In this document: piece by piece, positions 21,085 to 32,296 of the stretch
Layout: the number at the start of each line of letters is the position of its first letter
How positions within the stretch are numbered: position 1 is the first letter of the stretch
Origin: Aphrocallistes beatrix
Taxonomy: Eukaryota > Porifera > Hexactinellida > Sceptrulophora > Aphrocallistidae
Reading direction: 5' to 3'
Length of the DNA: 64,000 nucleotides
Assembly (NCBI GenBank): GCA_963281255.1
Contig: OY725496.1
Location: forward strand, 620,001 to 684,000
Program-made: the position numbers and the translations under genes
The notes under the pieces: model-generated
Seen by the model: the letters and a program-made list of their open reading frames with translations, nothing else
What the model was told of the DNA's origin: nothing
Database searches by the model: none

Positions 21085-22239
21085 CTATTCTAAAAGTGGT
21101 TGCCTTATTATGGGTGTTCTGTATACTCGAATTCCAAATCGCATTCTAAGATCTTGCAATACTTTTGATCCAAAAAGAGTGATTGATATGAAAAAGTAGT
21201 GAGAGAATATACAAATACATGCAAATGCAACAGCGATATTTGCGATCCAGTTTAGAATGATGATTGCCATATTGAGCTTATTCACTTGATCAGCATCCAC
21301 CAGTGGAGGTTGATAGAATACTCTCCCATAAGCATATTCTGAGAAACAGGGACCAAAGTAAAGAGCGATGGAAATAACAAATGAATATTGTGGCAGGAAA
21401 TCAGCGAAGATGAAACATGCAATAGCGATGCTATTCAGTGTAGAAATGACATCAAACTGTCTCACTAGTCTGATTGATGTCTGAATTGCTGATTTTGGTT
21501 TGTTGATTATTTTCAAATCGATCGTCTGTCTCTTCAATGTGTGGTGGAATAGGCGTACATGTCTGACGAATAAAACAAAATAGATTACCTGGAAAAAAGG
21601 CTCAATAATTCGATGGAAAATCATTAGTGGAGGCACTGCACTGAATATTAGAATATTGACGCAGATGAATGATGTTAAAAGCATGAACCAAAATATCCAT
21701 TTGAACTCTCCTCCCTTCTCATAATAGCAACTACGCAAGTATTTGATGAGACAGATGCAGAGAGCCAATGTGAGAAGAATAGCGACCTGTCCTGCTGCTT
21801 CACAGAAGCCTATAATGGGAATTAATGTAGAAATCCTTTGTATTGAACTTCCAGAGACAAAATCCTTTGTACAATTGGATGCTTGAACATAATCAGGGAA
21901 ACTTGGTTGTCTGCCATCTGTGATGATATCAGAAGCTACAACTGATATCGCGTACGCAATAAACCCGAGAACTTCAACGATGTTGATCGTTAAAAGAAAG
22001 GAATATTTTACAACCTCGATCTTGTGATTGTCAGCTAACTGTTTGTAATTTCCTAGAATATCATATCTAGCCTTTTCTAGTGCTTGTGAATGTGCTTTAG
22101 TAAATAAAATTATTTTCTTAACAAAGTAAACATTCCAAACAATATACAAAATTGAGGATATGAATATAAGTGGGACAAGTGTGATACAATCTATCAGAAA
22201 GAAAATTGTATCTCCACGCATTAATGTACTATTTTCCAT
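21085..22239 (-). CDS. 7TM-like membrane protein, family member 4
   Basis: 384 residues from ATG 22239. Predicted helices lie at about 12-40, 76-105, 137-165, 182-206, 208-230, 264-300 and 325-353. Cytoplasmic loops are basic, including ALEKARYDILGNYKQLADNH in the first and LKRQTIDLKIINKPKSAIQT in the third. The sequon SNCT and PCFSEYAYG supply two invariant extracellular-side cysteines that could pair. The tail ends PIIRQPLLE. More than 90% identical by eye to the plus-strand gene at 32297, with about 100 bp of related promoter sequence. Together they bound an 11-kb interval as inverted copies. Function unknown; GPCR-like topology is inference. Confidence 0.87.
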   Translation of the reverse strand: MENSTLMRGDTIFFLIDCITLVPLIFISSILYIVWNVYFVKKIILFTKAHSQALEKARYDILGNYKQLADNHKIEVVKYSFLLTINIVEVLGFIAYAISVVASDIITDGRQPSFPDYVQASNCTKDFVSGSSIQRISTLIPIIGFCEAAGQVAILLTLALCICLIKYLRSCYYEKGGEFKWIFWFMLLTSFICVNILIFSAVPPLMIFHRIIEPFFQVIYFVLFVRHVRLFHHTLKRQTIDLKIINKPKSAIQTSIRLVRQFDVISTLNSIAIACFIFADFLPQYSFVISIALYFGPCFSEYAYGRVFYQPPLVDADQVNKLNMAIIILNWIANIAVAFACICIFSHYFFISITLFGSKVLQDLRMRFGIRVYRTPIIRQPLLE

Positions 22240-22439
22240 CTTAGTATCGTTTAATAAGTTAGTTACTAAGACAACTTTCCATATTTATACTACAACTATA
22301 CATATCACTCGCGAAGTTGCTCGTTAGATAAAATTATACAGCGAATACTCTAAGTATAATTGCATACTCTTGAAGTCTCCATACATGATGCAACTTTGTT
22401 GCATCAGTTGCACTCAAAGTTGCAACATTGTTGCATCGT
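22240..22439 (-). promoter_or_regulatory. Promoter-side region of 7TM gene 4
   Basis: The first ~100 bases upstream of the ATG read (on -) like those before the gene at 32297, sharing TAGTAACTAACTT and a tata/aata tract. The region near 22390-22440 repeats GTTGCATC and GATGCAAC words. Confidence 0.45.
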
Positions 22440-22793
22440 TATTTTTCATGCACAACATGTAGCATGGAAATAGAACATGTTCTACTTATATTTTCGTGCA
22501 ACATTACTGAACAATAAATTATGGCATTCAACTTTGTGCATAATGTATGGGTGCCTTTTAATTAATGGAAATAAATAAATTATCCGAAACTTTGTATTTG
22601 ATCATTCACAGTATCCATACACTGTTAGCATAGGCGCCGATGTTGGGAGCCTCGAGGAGATCACCCACAGGTTTGGAGCAGGGGTGATCACAGGAATTTT
22701 CCAAACTATGGTGAGGCGAGGCAACGAAAAATAATCGGGCCCCTTCCTATGATTTTGGCTTAGGTGGTCGAATGAAATCCGGGGCCGCAGAAT

Positions 22794-22936
22794 TAGGGGC
22801 GTAGCCAGTGGCGCCGACAAGGGCCTGCCAGGGGCTACGGTCCGTCTTAACTGGGCCTGCAGAAACATTTTCTGGACCTGCAGGATATTTAGTGGGCCAG
22901 CGGGCAGGCTCTGCAGGCCCATTGGCTACGCCTATG
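22794..22936. mobile_element. 143-bp hAT-like MITE with 8-bp duplication CGCAGAAT
   Basis: Inverted ends TAGGGGCGTAGCCAGTGG and CCATTGGCTACGCCTATG. Exact duplication CGCAGAAT at 22786-22793 and 22937-22944. The matching position in block B (about 29625) lacks it. Confidence 0.8.
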
Positions 22937-24492
22937 CGCAGAATCAAACTCGGGCAAATGTCTCACCCCCTCCTCCTGGACTACCCCTCGTTTGGAGCTA
23001 GGAAGAAATAACATACATCGTCTTTCCCTATTATCGAAATTAAGACAATATAAAAATATTTACTGTTGGCCCTCCCTCCGGTTTTGATTACTTTTCAAAA
23101 ATTGGTATCTATTATTGATAATATTTAAACAAATTATTCATATGCACAATGGGAGCACCGAATAATCGGGAAAAGCGATTATTAATTGGGACAAATCTCC
23201 ACGAAATATTTCCCACAACTAATACATAATTACATCAGTTTATTAGAACTCCACTTAAATCGGGGCAAATTATCGATTCTCAATTATCCGGATTAAATCG
23301 GAGGCAACTTTAGTGCGTATATGGTAATCTTTTAGATCTATTTCACAATATAAATGAAATTAGATAGGTTAGGAATACCCCTATCTCCAACTACATCACA
23401 GCAATTTTTTCGTTCCTCCCTCTAATTAAGGGTGAATTAAAATATTAAAGATGTCAAGTAAGCAAAATTTTCCTTATTCTTAGGTACAATCATCTAGGAA
23501 AACTAATGCAGGAAATAATATTAAATTTTAACATGAGGTAATATTTATAATATTTCCTATGTGATCTTGTTTGGAAATTTTATGGTAACTGTGTATAGTA
23601 ATATCCAACTAAGAAATACAAATAGAGATGTGGTAATAACATTAAATGACTAACAAACTGATACATAATACACTAAAGTTATATTATGGAAATATTCCAT
23701 ATTTTAGGATTATATTCCTTGTCAGGATATCTATTACAAAATTAAAATGTTATTATGCAAAAGTTACATTGAATGTATCTGAACCTTAGAGTGGAACTTC
23801 CTTATAAAAAGCATCCCATTCAATTATACCTATTGTTCAATGAAATGTTTTGAAATTTCATGTTACAAGAATGTATGTCTTAATGCAGTCCTGATGAATA
23901 TGTTCCTATTTTGAAAAGAAAATTCGTAAAGTACACAAGATTTCCTGTATGTCAAGCACCTCTAATGATTAGAAGAACTCTCAAGAATGCAAAAGTATTT
24001 GTGTACAAGTTGATAGAGTCAGAGAGAAGCTTTATTTATTCAGAACTTCACTAAATCACTGAATAGATCGGACATATACACTGATCGCGGAACGGACGAC
24101 CACAAAAGGAATAAAATGCTAGAACCAAGAATTATTTGAAATAAGTTTCTACATTATTCACTTTAATTTTGTATATATCGCTGCTGGGTAACGGAACGTT
24201 CGTCGCAGGAATTTTCGTCTCTCGAAACATTTTTTAATGGGAATTTCGTCCCATTAGAGATCAACGGTCACTAACATGGAAGGGATTTAAGGATTTGGAG
24301 TGGAATATGGGTTTGAATGGCGGAGCTTTCGTCCCTGGAATTCAGGGGACGAATTCCAGGGACAAAAGTACCACCATTCAACGCAGCCATTCTCAATGAA
24401 ATCTTGCACTTGATGAAAACGGTCGTAACGGAAGGTGAGAAAGCTCAAGATTCGAAAATGGGCGAACATCTTGATGGTCAAAGGATTGCAAC

Positions 24493-24833
24493 CAGGGTTG
24501 CCGTGGGAATGGAATTCCAATTCCCATTCCTATCCCATTCCCACAAGATTTCTGTGGGAATTCCCACATAATTCCACAGAAACCCACAGGAATTCCACAA
24601 AAACCCACATGAAATCCCATAGAAACCCACATTAAATCCCACAGAAACTCATACTGAATCCCAGGTAATCCCACAGGAAATCCCGAGAAATCCCACAGAT
24701 GCTCACAGAATCCCACAGATTCCCACATGTGGGAATTCCCATAACCTTAAAGTCATTCCCATCCCATCCCATATGGGAATCTGTAGCTTTCCCATGGGAA
24801 TTCCGGCAAATTTTCATTCCCACGGCAACCCTA
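24493..24833. mobile_element. hAT-like MITE CAGGGTTGCC, empty site in block B
   Basis: Ends CAGGGTTGCCGTGGGAATGG and CATTCCCACGGCAACCCTA. Flanks attgcaac (24485-24492) and attgcagc (24834-24841). Block B reads straight through as GGATTGCAGCAGATA near 31326. The interior holds a degenerate TCCCACAGAAACCCACA array. Confidence 0.85.
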
Positions 24834-24846
24834 ATTGCAGCAGATA

Positions 24847-24916
24847 TACAATCAACTCCGCTTTATCGGGACAAAATATCTGGGACCAAAGTGTCCCGAA
24901 TAAGCGGAGTCACCTA
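24847..24916. mobile_element. About 70-bp hairpin MITE, TA-flanked
   Basis: Consists almost only of two inverted ends (AACTCCGCTTTATCGGGAC and its complement). The same element is at 31341-31411 in block B, so insertion preceded the block duplication. Confidence 0.65.
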
Positions 24917-25560
24917 TAATTTAAACTAAATAATGAACTTCTGTTACATGGAATGAAAATGCAACTCGATCTCAATGAAATATTGATTTTGTGGAATCGA
25001 TCGAGAAATCAAAAACACAGGTGCGTAGACTCAGGATGAGGATAGGTAGGGCCATTTTGGACCGATCGTATTATGGCAAATAGAAAATAATTTCTTCAGC
25101 AAATTATTGGTAAGAATATGGGCCCTACCAACCCTACCGGAGCCTATGCATATGAAACAAATCTAATTCTTAAAATTAACGTTGTTTTTTTGAATTTACA
25201 AAATCTGCTTATTTACAAATTAATCGGTTTTGCAATCTGTTCAATTATGCTATTATATTTACATGATTTGTATTCTATTTTTCAGATTACTATACACGAT
25301 ATTAAACTATTAATCATTAAATTTCTTATTTCTTTATTCGAAATTCAAATCACATCCTTGAAAAAGCATGATACATATATATTGTTTAATAACTCACATG
25401 TTTTGTTTGAGTACAAAATAAGAGATGTAGAACGAAATGTACCATGCTTTTACTTAGATCATCAAATTGATATGTTATACAATATATATATAAGTATATA
25501 TGATATCCAGAATTAGTAGAATTAGCAAATATTGAAAGTTACTGCTTAGTAGAACTATAA

Positions 25561-26062
25561 ATGTACATCAGTTGCATTATTTTCAAAATTCCCCTTAAAA
25601 CTACTGTTGAAATTAAATTTCTGATGGGTTAGCTGGAAAGACAAAATATTACGCATTGTTTGAATAAATCATTATGATACCATGAGTGCGTCTTGAAACT
25701 TGTTAGATGCTTGCAAATATTTATAACTATATGCAGATCTTCGGGGTATACCTCAGCAACATATCAACCAAAGGTATAGTCAGCATTTAGGGTGCCGCAA
25801 TTCCAGTCTATTCTGTGAGAGAGTTGCGGCACCCAATGCTAATTTGCCAAATTTTAGTGGGCACAGCCTTTGAGGTTGCGGCCTCGGCCCCATGTGCCGC
25901 ACCCTGGCTCGCCTCTGGTTGCAACCCCGCAAACCCCTCCCTTGGATCCGCCATTGAGCTTTTATAAACTCAATGATTCATTGTATGCACACTCGGATAT
26001 TGTGGACAGAGAATCACTTCAGTTAGATGCAGTCATAGAGGCAGTTGTGATTTAAATTTTCG
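25561..26062. other. Intergenic, no gene
   Basis: 25785-25940 contains a short inverted GTGCCGCA motif and G/C-rich debris. No coding exon recognised. Confidence 0.35.
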
Positions 26063-26070
26063 CTTTGGTC

Positions 26071-26396
26071 CAGAGCTGCACGCGGCCCGCAGCTAAATTT
26101 TCGGCCCGCAAGAAGCCCGCATAAATATTTTTGGCCCACTTTGTAAGCTACTAACTATAGAGAGACACTTAGGGAATCCTTTTAAGGAATCTTTTTGGGA
26201 GTGAGTTTCTTCAAACACAAATAAGTGGAAACTAACAAAGTTCCATTTACGTGAGTATTCCTTAATTGGTACCTCGTAACAGTTAAAAACATCGTCTCGG
26301 TTGTCATTGCGGGGAGTTCTGCCAAGATTTCCGGCCCGCGGAGCCCGCAAACTATTATATTCGGCCCGCACCGCCCGCGGCCCGCGTGCAACTCTG
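26071..26396. mobile_element. hAT-like element with perfect 8-bp duplication CTTTGGTC
   Basis: Inverted ends CAGAGCTGCACGCGGCCCGC and GCGGCCCGCGTGCAACTCTG. Exact duplication CTTTGGTC at 26063-26070 and 26397-26404. CG-rich ends and AT-rich middle; no transposase. A truncated, inverted copy lies at 36873-37175. Confidence 0.87.
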
Positions 26397-26404
26397 CTTT
26401 GGTC

Positions 26405-27060
26405 GAAATAACAAGATACGACTCTCAAGATTACAATTCTCGATTAGCTGCTTGTGGAGAAAACTAGTACGAATATCCAAGAAATATAAGATTAATTAGC
26501 TCAGTGTGCATATTCTTAATTTTTTAAGTTAATTTGTACTTAGCCATGACTTATACCTTCAGAGTGCGATTATAATCAAAACAATTCACATATAACATTA
26601 TGATATCAAATAACTGTCAAAGGCATTAGAGCTTATCCATGATTATTTGATGGTAAATCCTTTTATCGAGTCATCCATTCCTAAAACTAATTGAAATATA
26701 CGTATGCCATGGCATATTGGTATACATCATAGTTTTTGAGGTATTCAACAGTTTACTATCTACTGATGTTAGCTACAACCTAGTTTTCTTAACTCTGTTT
26801 GTCCCTAGATAAAATTACACACTTACAACTGTTACTTTACTATATATCACATATAGACACTCTGGAAGTTCTGATTAGATTGACAAATATTATTTTCACT
26901 GTCTGTCAGCAAAAACTACAACTTTACATATATTCATTTTATTAGACAAAATAAGATATTAGACAATAGTTAGATGTGAAATCTGTGTTTATTCAGCAAT
27001 TTAACAATGACTTAGTAAAATATATAAACTGAAATTTAGGCTAAAATAGGCCATCGTACA
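26405..27060 (+). promoter_or_regulatory. Upstream region of the flavoenzyme gene
   Basis: AT-rich. TATATAAAC at about 27020 lies 35-40 bp before the ATG; if it is a TATA box, the 5' leader is very short. Otherwise no recognised elements. Confidence 0.35.
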
Positions 27061-28956
27061 ATGGGACAAACTTGTGCTACCAATACAGGAGCAGTCGCCC
27101 CTAATCGTCGTCAAATTCAAGTCATCGATGAAAATTTTCAAACACAAACTACCCCTCCGTCAAAATGCCTCCAAGTAGTTCGAGGATCGAAACGGTTTAA
27201 AGGACTTACTCAAGGTTTTAACAGGCGTTTTGAAGCAAGCAACTGTCAAGTCATTTATCTACCAACAAACGATTGCGAAGCGATGGATGCCCTCACTGAC
27301 ATACTTGGGAACGCTGAGTACTGTGCTAATTTCTCAATCGTATCTGGGAGACATTGCTATGAAAGTTTAGTTTACAACCCTAATATTCTCGCGATTATTG
27401 ACATCTCTTTGATGACTCAATTGTCTAGCACTAACAATCAAGGTACAATCGAGTACAGTGCTGAGGCAGGCGGAACTAATTGGATGCTCACAAAAGAATT
27501 GTATCTCAAATTCGGTCGTGTCATTCCTGGAGGCTCTTGTTATAGTGTCGGATTAGGCGGACATATATGTGGCGGTGGTTACGGTCTACTTTCAAGGAAA
27601 TATGGCCTCACAATCGATTATCTTTCTGGTGTTGATATACTTTGTGTCGATGGACATAGTAGAAAAGCTTGTTTGAAACAAATACGGGAAGACTCCTGTA
27701 CAAAGGACGAAGCATTGCTGTTGTGGGCGTGTCAAGGGGGCGGAGGGGGAAATTTTGGATTGATCACTCGCTATTATTTCAAGAATCTTCCTGAGGCACT
27801 ACAAAACGCATATATTGAAACATTATCAATTCGTTGGAAAGACGTAACTAGGGAGAAGTTCAGATTCCTCTTGCATGCTTTTTGGGAGTTTGTTTACGAA
27901 CCCAAAGACAAACCTGACGAAAAACCCTATTTTGTTATCCTCAAGTTAATGCACAGTTCTGCTGGCGAAATTCCTATTACATTTCAGTCATCATTTGATA
28001 ATGGAGGAAATGATTACGTGAAGAATATTACGGATTTCAAAAATATCCTAGAATGTAAAGGTGGTATAAAAGTGCATCATCCCTCCATACCCTTGATTGG
28101 CCACCCAAGTTCTAATGGAATTTTAAGTGTTGCACAGGAGATGAATTGGTTTGAAGCTGCACAGACATTAAACGGTTCAGGGCCTAACCAATGCGGTAAG
28201 TATAAGTCTAGTTATATGCGGAAGCCATTCCCCGAATATCAATGTGATGCATTATTCACTTTTCTAACAATGACCACAGAAGGCTTATCAATATTGGGTC
28301 TGAATCATCTTGATAAGAATAATCCCAATTATGAAGACTTTGTCAAAAAATTGAACGACGAAAAGCTACTAGACCAACTAGATTTTAAGCAATCTTTGGT
28401 TCAGGTGGATAGCTATGGCGGTCAAATTAACACAGTACAGTCAAATGCTACCGCAATCCCACAAAGAAGTTCTAATATGAAGCTACAATACCAAACATAT
28501 TGGGCTCATGATCCTAACCAAAAAGATGCAGCAAAATTCCATCAATTTCAGGATTGGATCCACCGTTTATGGGTGGATACTATGTATGAAGATGTATACA
28601 AGGAAACTGGTGGACTTCCCGATCCATACTACCAGGCTAAACCTGATGTTCAAGAAGAAGGTGGTGCTAGCCCAATAGTAGATCTACTACCATATTCATC
28701 TTGTGTATACCCAAAAATAACACCTCCCGATTCGCGAGTAGTTGACGGTGCTTATTACAACTATATTGACGTAGATATGGTCAGTTGGGTTGAATTCAAA
28801 TATAAAGTCGGTAATAAGCTAGCACAAGATGCCGTTTTGAGGCTTTACTTCGAGGATAACCTTGAGAGGTTGGTTGAGGCTAAGAAAAAATGGGACCCGC
28901 TAGATATCTTCAAGCATGAACTATCAATTCCTCTGAAACTTTCAGAGCAGCTGTAA
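27061..28956 (+). CDS. Berberine-bridge-type FAD-linked oxidoreductase
   Basis: Intronless 631-residue protein. Residues about 60-260 are a PCMH/VAO-type FAD-binding domain. SGRHCYE places His98 where the family carries the 8-alpha-histidyl FAD bond, and PGGSCYSVGLGGHICGGGYG places Cys160 where berberine bridge enzymes form the second, 6-S-cysteinyl bond, so bicovalent FAD is predicted. The C-terminal BBE segment is present (YYNYIDVDM through WDPLDIFKHELSIP). Such enzymes oxidise alcohols, sugars or alkaloid-like substrates with O2; the substrate is not predictable here. There is no signal peptide; MGQTCA fits an N-myristoylation/palmitoylation site (inference). The gene sits alone between the two 3-kb duplicated blocks. 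Single-exon structure is compatible with horizontal origin but does not prove it. Confidence 0.9.
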   Translation: MGQTCATNTGAVAPNRRQIQVIDENFQTQTTPPSKCLQVVRGSKRFKGLTQGFNRRFEASNCQVIYLPTNDCEAMDALTDILGNAEYCANFSIVSGRHCYESLVYNPNILAIIDISLMTQLSSTNNQGTIEYSAEAGGTNWMLTKELYLKFGRVIPGGSCYSVGLGGHICGGGYGLLSRKYGLTIDYLSGVDILCVDGHSRKACLKQIREDSCTKDEALLLWACQGGGGGNFGLITRYYFKNLPEALQNAYIETLSIRWKDVTREKFRFLLHAFWEFVYEPKDKPDEKPYFVILKLMHSSAGEIPITFQSSFDNGGNDYVKNITDFKNILECKGGIKVHHPSIPLIGHPSSNGILSVAQEMNWFEAAQTLNGSGPNQCGKYKSSYMRKPFPEYQCDALFTFLTMTTEGLSILGLNHLDKNNPNYEDFVKKLNDEKLLDQLDFKQSLVQVDSYGGQINTVQSNATAIPQRSSNMKLQYQTYWAHDPNQKDAAKFHQFQDWIHRLWVDTMYEDVYKETGGLPDPYYQAKPDVQEEGGASPIVDLLPYSSCVYPKITPPDSRVVDGAYYNYIDVDMVSWVEFKYKVGNKLAQDAVLRLYFEDNLERLVEAKKKWDPLDIFKHELSIPLKLSEQL

Positions 28957-29153
28957 ATATTTTCAGCAAACGTGTGCTAATGCTAGAACCGTATTTAGTA
29001 GTATTTGTGTGTTTGGGATGGTTAATTTCTGTTCTGTGATTTTAGTATTAAACATGATTTAGGCTTATCTTGAATGTCGTATTGAATTGCATGTTTGTAC
29101 ATTAAATTAGTAATTCATTGTTTACTTTAGTGTGAGTTTTTGCATATATATGC
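28957..29153 (+). other. 3' region of the flavoenzyme gene
   Basis: ATTAAA poly(A)-signal-like hexamers occur at about 29047 and 29102. Confidence 0.35.
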
Positions 29154-29241
29154 TGCAGTGTAAATGCGAAACTGGTGGATTCGCGAATACACCAACTATT
29201 CAGTGTATTCGCGAATCCACCAGTTTCGCATTTACACTGCA
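29154..29241. repeat. Perfect 39-bp hairpin with 10-base loop
   Basis: 29154-29192 and 29203-29241 are exact inverted copies (arm starts TGCAGTGTAAATGCGAAACT). No clear target duplication. It lies 200 bp past the flavoenzyme stop, at the edge of block B. Confidence 0.85.
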
Positions 29242-29269
29242 ACATGTATATTCAAATAATGCATCTCTA

Positions 29270-32190
29270 ATCAACATGTAGTATGGAAATAGAAGATATT
29301 CTGTGTTCGTAAAACATTGTTGCAAGAAAGATAGGGTACATACAATTATTGCACAAAAGATATTTATTTGTTGCATTAAATTTATCGCAGTTTGTATGCT
29401 GAATGGTTGCACCGTGTATGAGGGCCTTTTGGTGGAAAAAGGTTTTCGCCAATTTTGTTTTTATTCATTCACAATATGGATAGACTGCTACCATAAGCGC
29501 CGAAATTGGGGGTCTGTGGAGGCCACTCACCGCTAGATTTGGAGCTAGGAAGAAAAATATGCATATTGTTACCCGGAGGCGCGAAGTTTTGGAAAATAGA
29601 ATAAAACCTGGGGGCTCAGAAAATCTTTAAAATCTTAGATACTCAAATAACGATATGCAGATATTGTTTTATCTTGAGAAAAGAAAATCTAGGGATATAG
29701 TGGAATAAAAATGTAATAGAGATATATATTTAAACTCAATTAACATAATTTGGGGTTGAGTTGTAACCTATAAGTTTGTGTGGAGTCCTGCCATACTACA
29801 GCTTTCTCCATTGCTCCATTTCCCAGCACCACGCCCCCCCAGGTACCCACACTTGGCGCTATGTCGTTTCCCTCTATGCATGATTGCTCTCAAATATCGA
29901 ATTTAAGACAATATAAAAATTTTCCGGGTTGACCCTCCCCCAGGTTTTTTATTAATTTTAAAAAAATGGCGCCTATTACTGTTAGTATTTAAACAAGTCA
30001 TTTGCATGCACAATGGAGCGTCCAAAAATCTGGAAAAGCGCTTAATTGGGACAAATCTTCAGAAACGAAATATTTCCTCAATTAATACATAATCACTCCA
30101 GTTAATTGGGAACTCCACTTAAGGACAAATATCGAACAGCAATGTATCCCAATTAGATCGGAGACAACTTTAGTACGTAAATAGTAATCTTTTAGATCTA
30201 TTTCATAATATAAATGAAATTAGATAGGTTAGGAATACTCCTACCTCCAACTACATACATCACAGCAATTTTTTACTCCCTCCCTCTAATTAAGGGTGGA
30301 TTAAAATATTAAAGATGTCAAGTAAGCAAAATTTTCCCTATTCTTAGGTACAATCGTCTAGGAAAACTAATGCAGGAAATAATATAAAATTTTAACATGA
30401 GGTAATATTCCCAATATTTCCTTTATGATCTTGTTTGGAAATTTTATGGTAACTGTGTATAGTAATATCCAACTAAGAAATACAAATAGAGATGTGGTAA
30501 TAACATTAAATGACAAACAAACTGATACATGATACACCAAAAAAGATTCTATATTTTAGAATTATATTCCTTAACAGGATATCTATTACAAAATTAAATT
30601 GCTTTATGCAAAAGTTACTTTGAATGTATCTGAACCTTAGAGTATGAAACTTCCTTACAAGAAGCTTCTCACTCAATTATATCTATTGTTCATGAAATTT
30701 TTTAAATTTAACGTTATAAGAATGTATGTCTTAATGCAGTCCTGATAATAAAGTTCCTATTTTGAAAAGAAAATTCGTGAAGTACAAGAGTTCTTGTATA
30801 CCAAGTATCTTTACTGATTAGAAGAATTCTCAAGAATGCAAAAGTATTTTAAAGTTGATAGTCAGAGAGAAGTTTTATTTATTCAGAACTCCACTAAAAC
30901 ATTGAACCGATCGGATATGTACACTGGTCCATGGAATAGACGACAATAAAAAGAATAAAATGCTAGAACCAAGAATTATTTGAAATAATTGTTTCTACTT
31001 TATAGACTTAATTTTTGTACATATCACAGCTGGGTAACAGAACTTTCGTCCCTCTAAATTTTTTCATGGGAATTTCGTCTCATTAGGAACCAACGGTTAC
31101 TAATATGGAAGGGATTTAAGGATTTGGAGTGAAATATAGGTTTGAATAGCGGAACTTTCGTACCTGGAATTTCGTACTCTTCATTCAGGGGACGAAAGTT
31201 CCGCCATTCATCGAAGCTCCGCCATCCATCGATTCTCAATGAAATCTTGCACTTGATGGGAGTGGTCGTAACGGAAGGTGTGAAAGCTCGAGATTCGAAA
31301 TTGGGCGATCATCTTAATGGTCAAAGGATTGCAGCAGATACAGAATCAACTCCGCTTTATCGGGACAAAATATCTGGGATCAAAGTGTCCCGATTAAGCA
31401 GAGTCACCTATAATTTGAACTAAATAATGATTTTATGTTACATGGAATGAATATGCAACTTCGATATCAATTATGATTTTGTGGAATCGATCGAGAAATC
31501 TGTATATCACAAAAACACAGGTGCGTAGACTCAGGATGAGATTGGTAGGGTTATTTTGGACGGATCGTATTAAGGCTAATAGAAAATAATTTCTTCAACA
31601 AATTATTGGTAAGAATATGAGCCCTACCAACCCTACCGGAGCCTATGCATATGAAACAAATCTAATTCTTAAAATTAACGCGGTTTTTTTTTCGATATTA
31701 CAAAATCTGCATATTTTACAAATTAATCGGTTCAGCAATATTTTCAATTCTACTACTTCACGGACTTCTTCCAATGAAATCAGCATATGCTACTTCCTAT
31801 TCAACAATAATACATATATCACCAAAAATGTGATGCCAAACGTAACTCATCGATATTAATTTTCAGCCTACGCTAATTTTACCGTAAAATGAAGTTGAAA
31901 GTCCGTGTATTTAAGAAGTCCGTGACTACTTGTAGCATATGATGATTTGTATTCTGTTTTCAGATTACTATACATAATATTAAACTATTAATCATTAGGG
32001 TATTATTTTTTTATTCGAAATTCAAATAACCTAAATTTTGATTTGACATCAAAATGAGAAATGCACCTTGTTTTTGCTTAGAACATCAAATTGATAGATT
32101 ATACAATATACAAGTATATATGATATCCATAATTAGCATAAATATTGAAAGTTACTGCTTAGAGAACTATCAATGCACAAAAATATCCCT
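29270..32190 (+). repeat. 3-kb duplicated block B
   Basis: Direct copy of 22440-25560 without the 22794 and 24493 insertions. Its right edge ends about 100 bp before the 7TM gene at 32297. Contains MITE-like AATCGGGAC inverted words (30010-30180) and the 70-bp hairpin (31341-31411). No gene. Confidence 0.8.
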
Positions 32191-32296
32191 ATTATGTAAC
32201 GTGTAACTTCGTGATTGATATAGTATATATACTGTATAAATATATGCTCATAATACACTCAGTAACTAACTTTTATTGAAAGATACTTCGGATCAA

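Larger units (their letters stand above)
22440..25560 (+). repeat. 3-kb duplicated block A
   Basis: Matches 29270-32190 in direct orientation (shared words CAACATGTAG, TTAAAGATGTCAAGTAAGC, CCTACCAACCCTACCGGAGC, GAAAGTTACTGCTTAG). Differences include the insertions at 22794 and 24493, present only here. No conserved reading frame between copies, so it is non-coding. Confidence 0.8.

Noticed and set aside
25118..25516. 132-codon open frame in duplicated block A
   Set aside because: The matching frame in block B breaks after about 80 codons with a different continuation, and the composition is that of AT-rich non-coding DNA.
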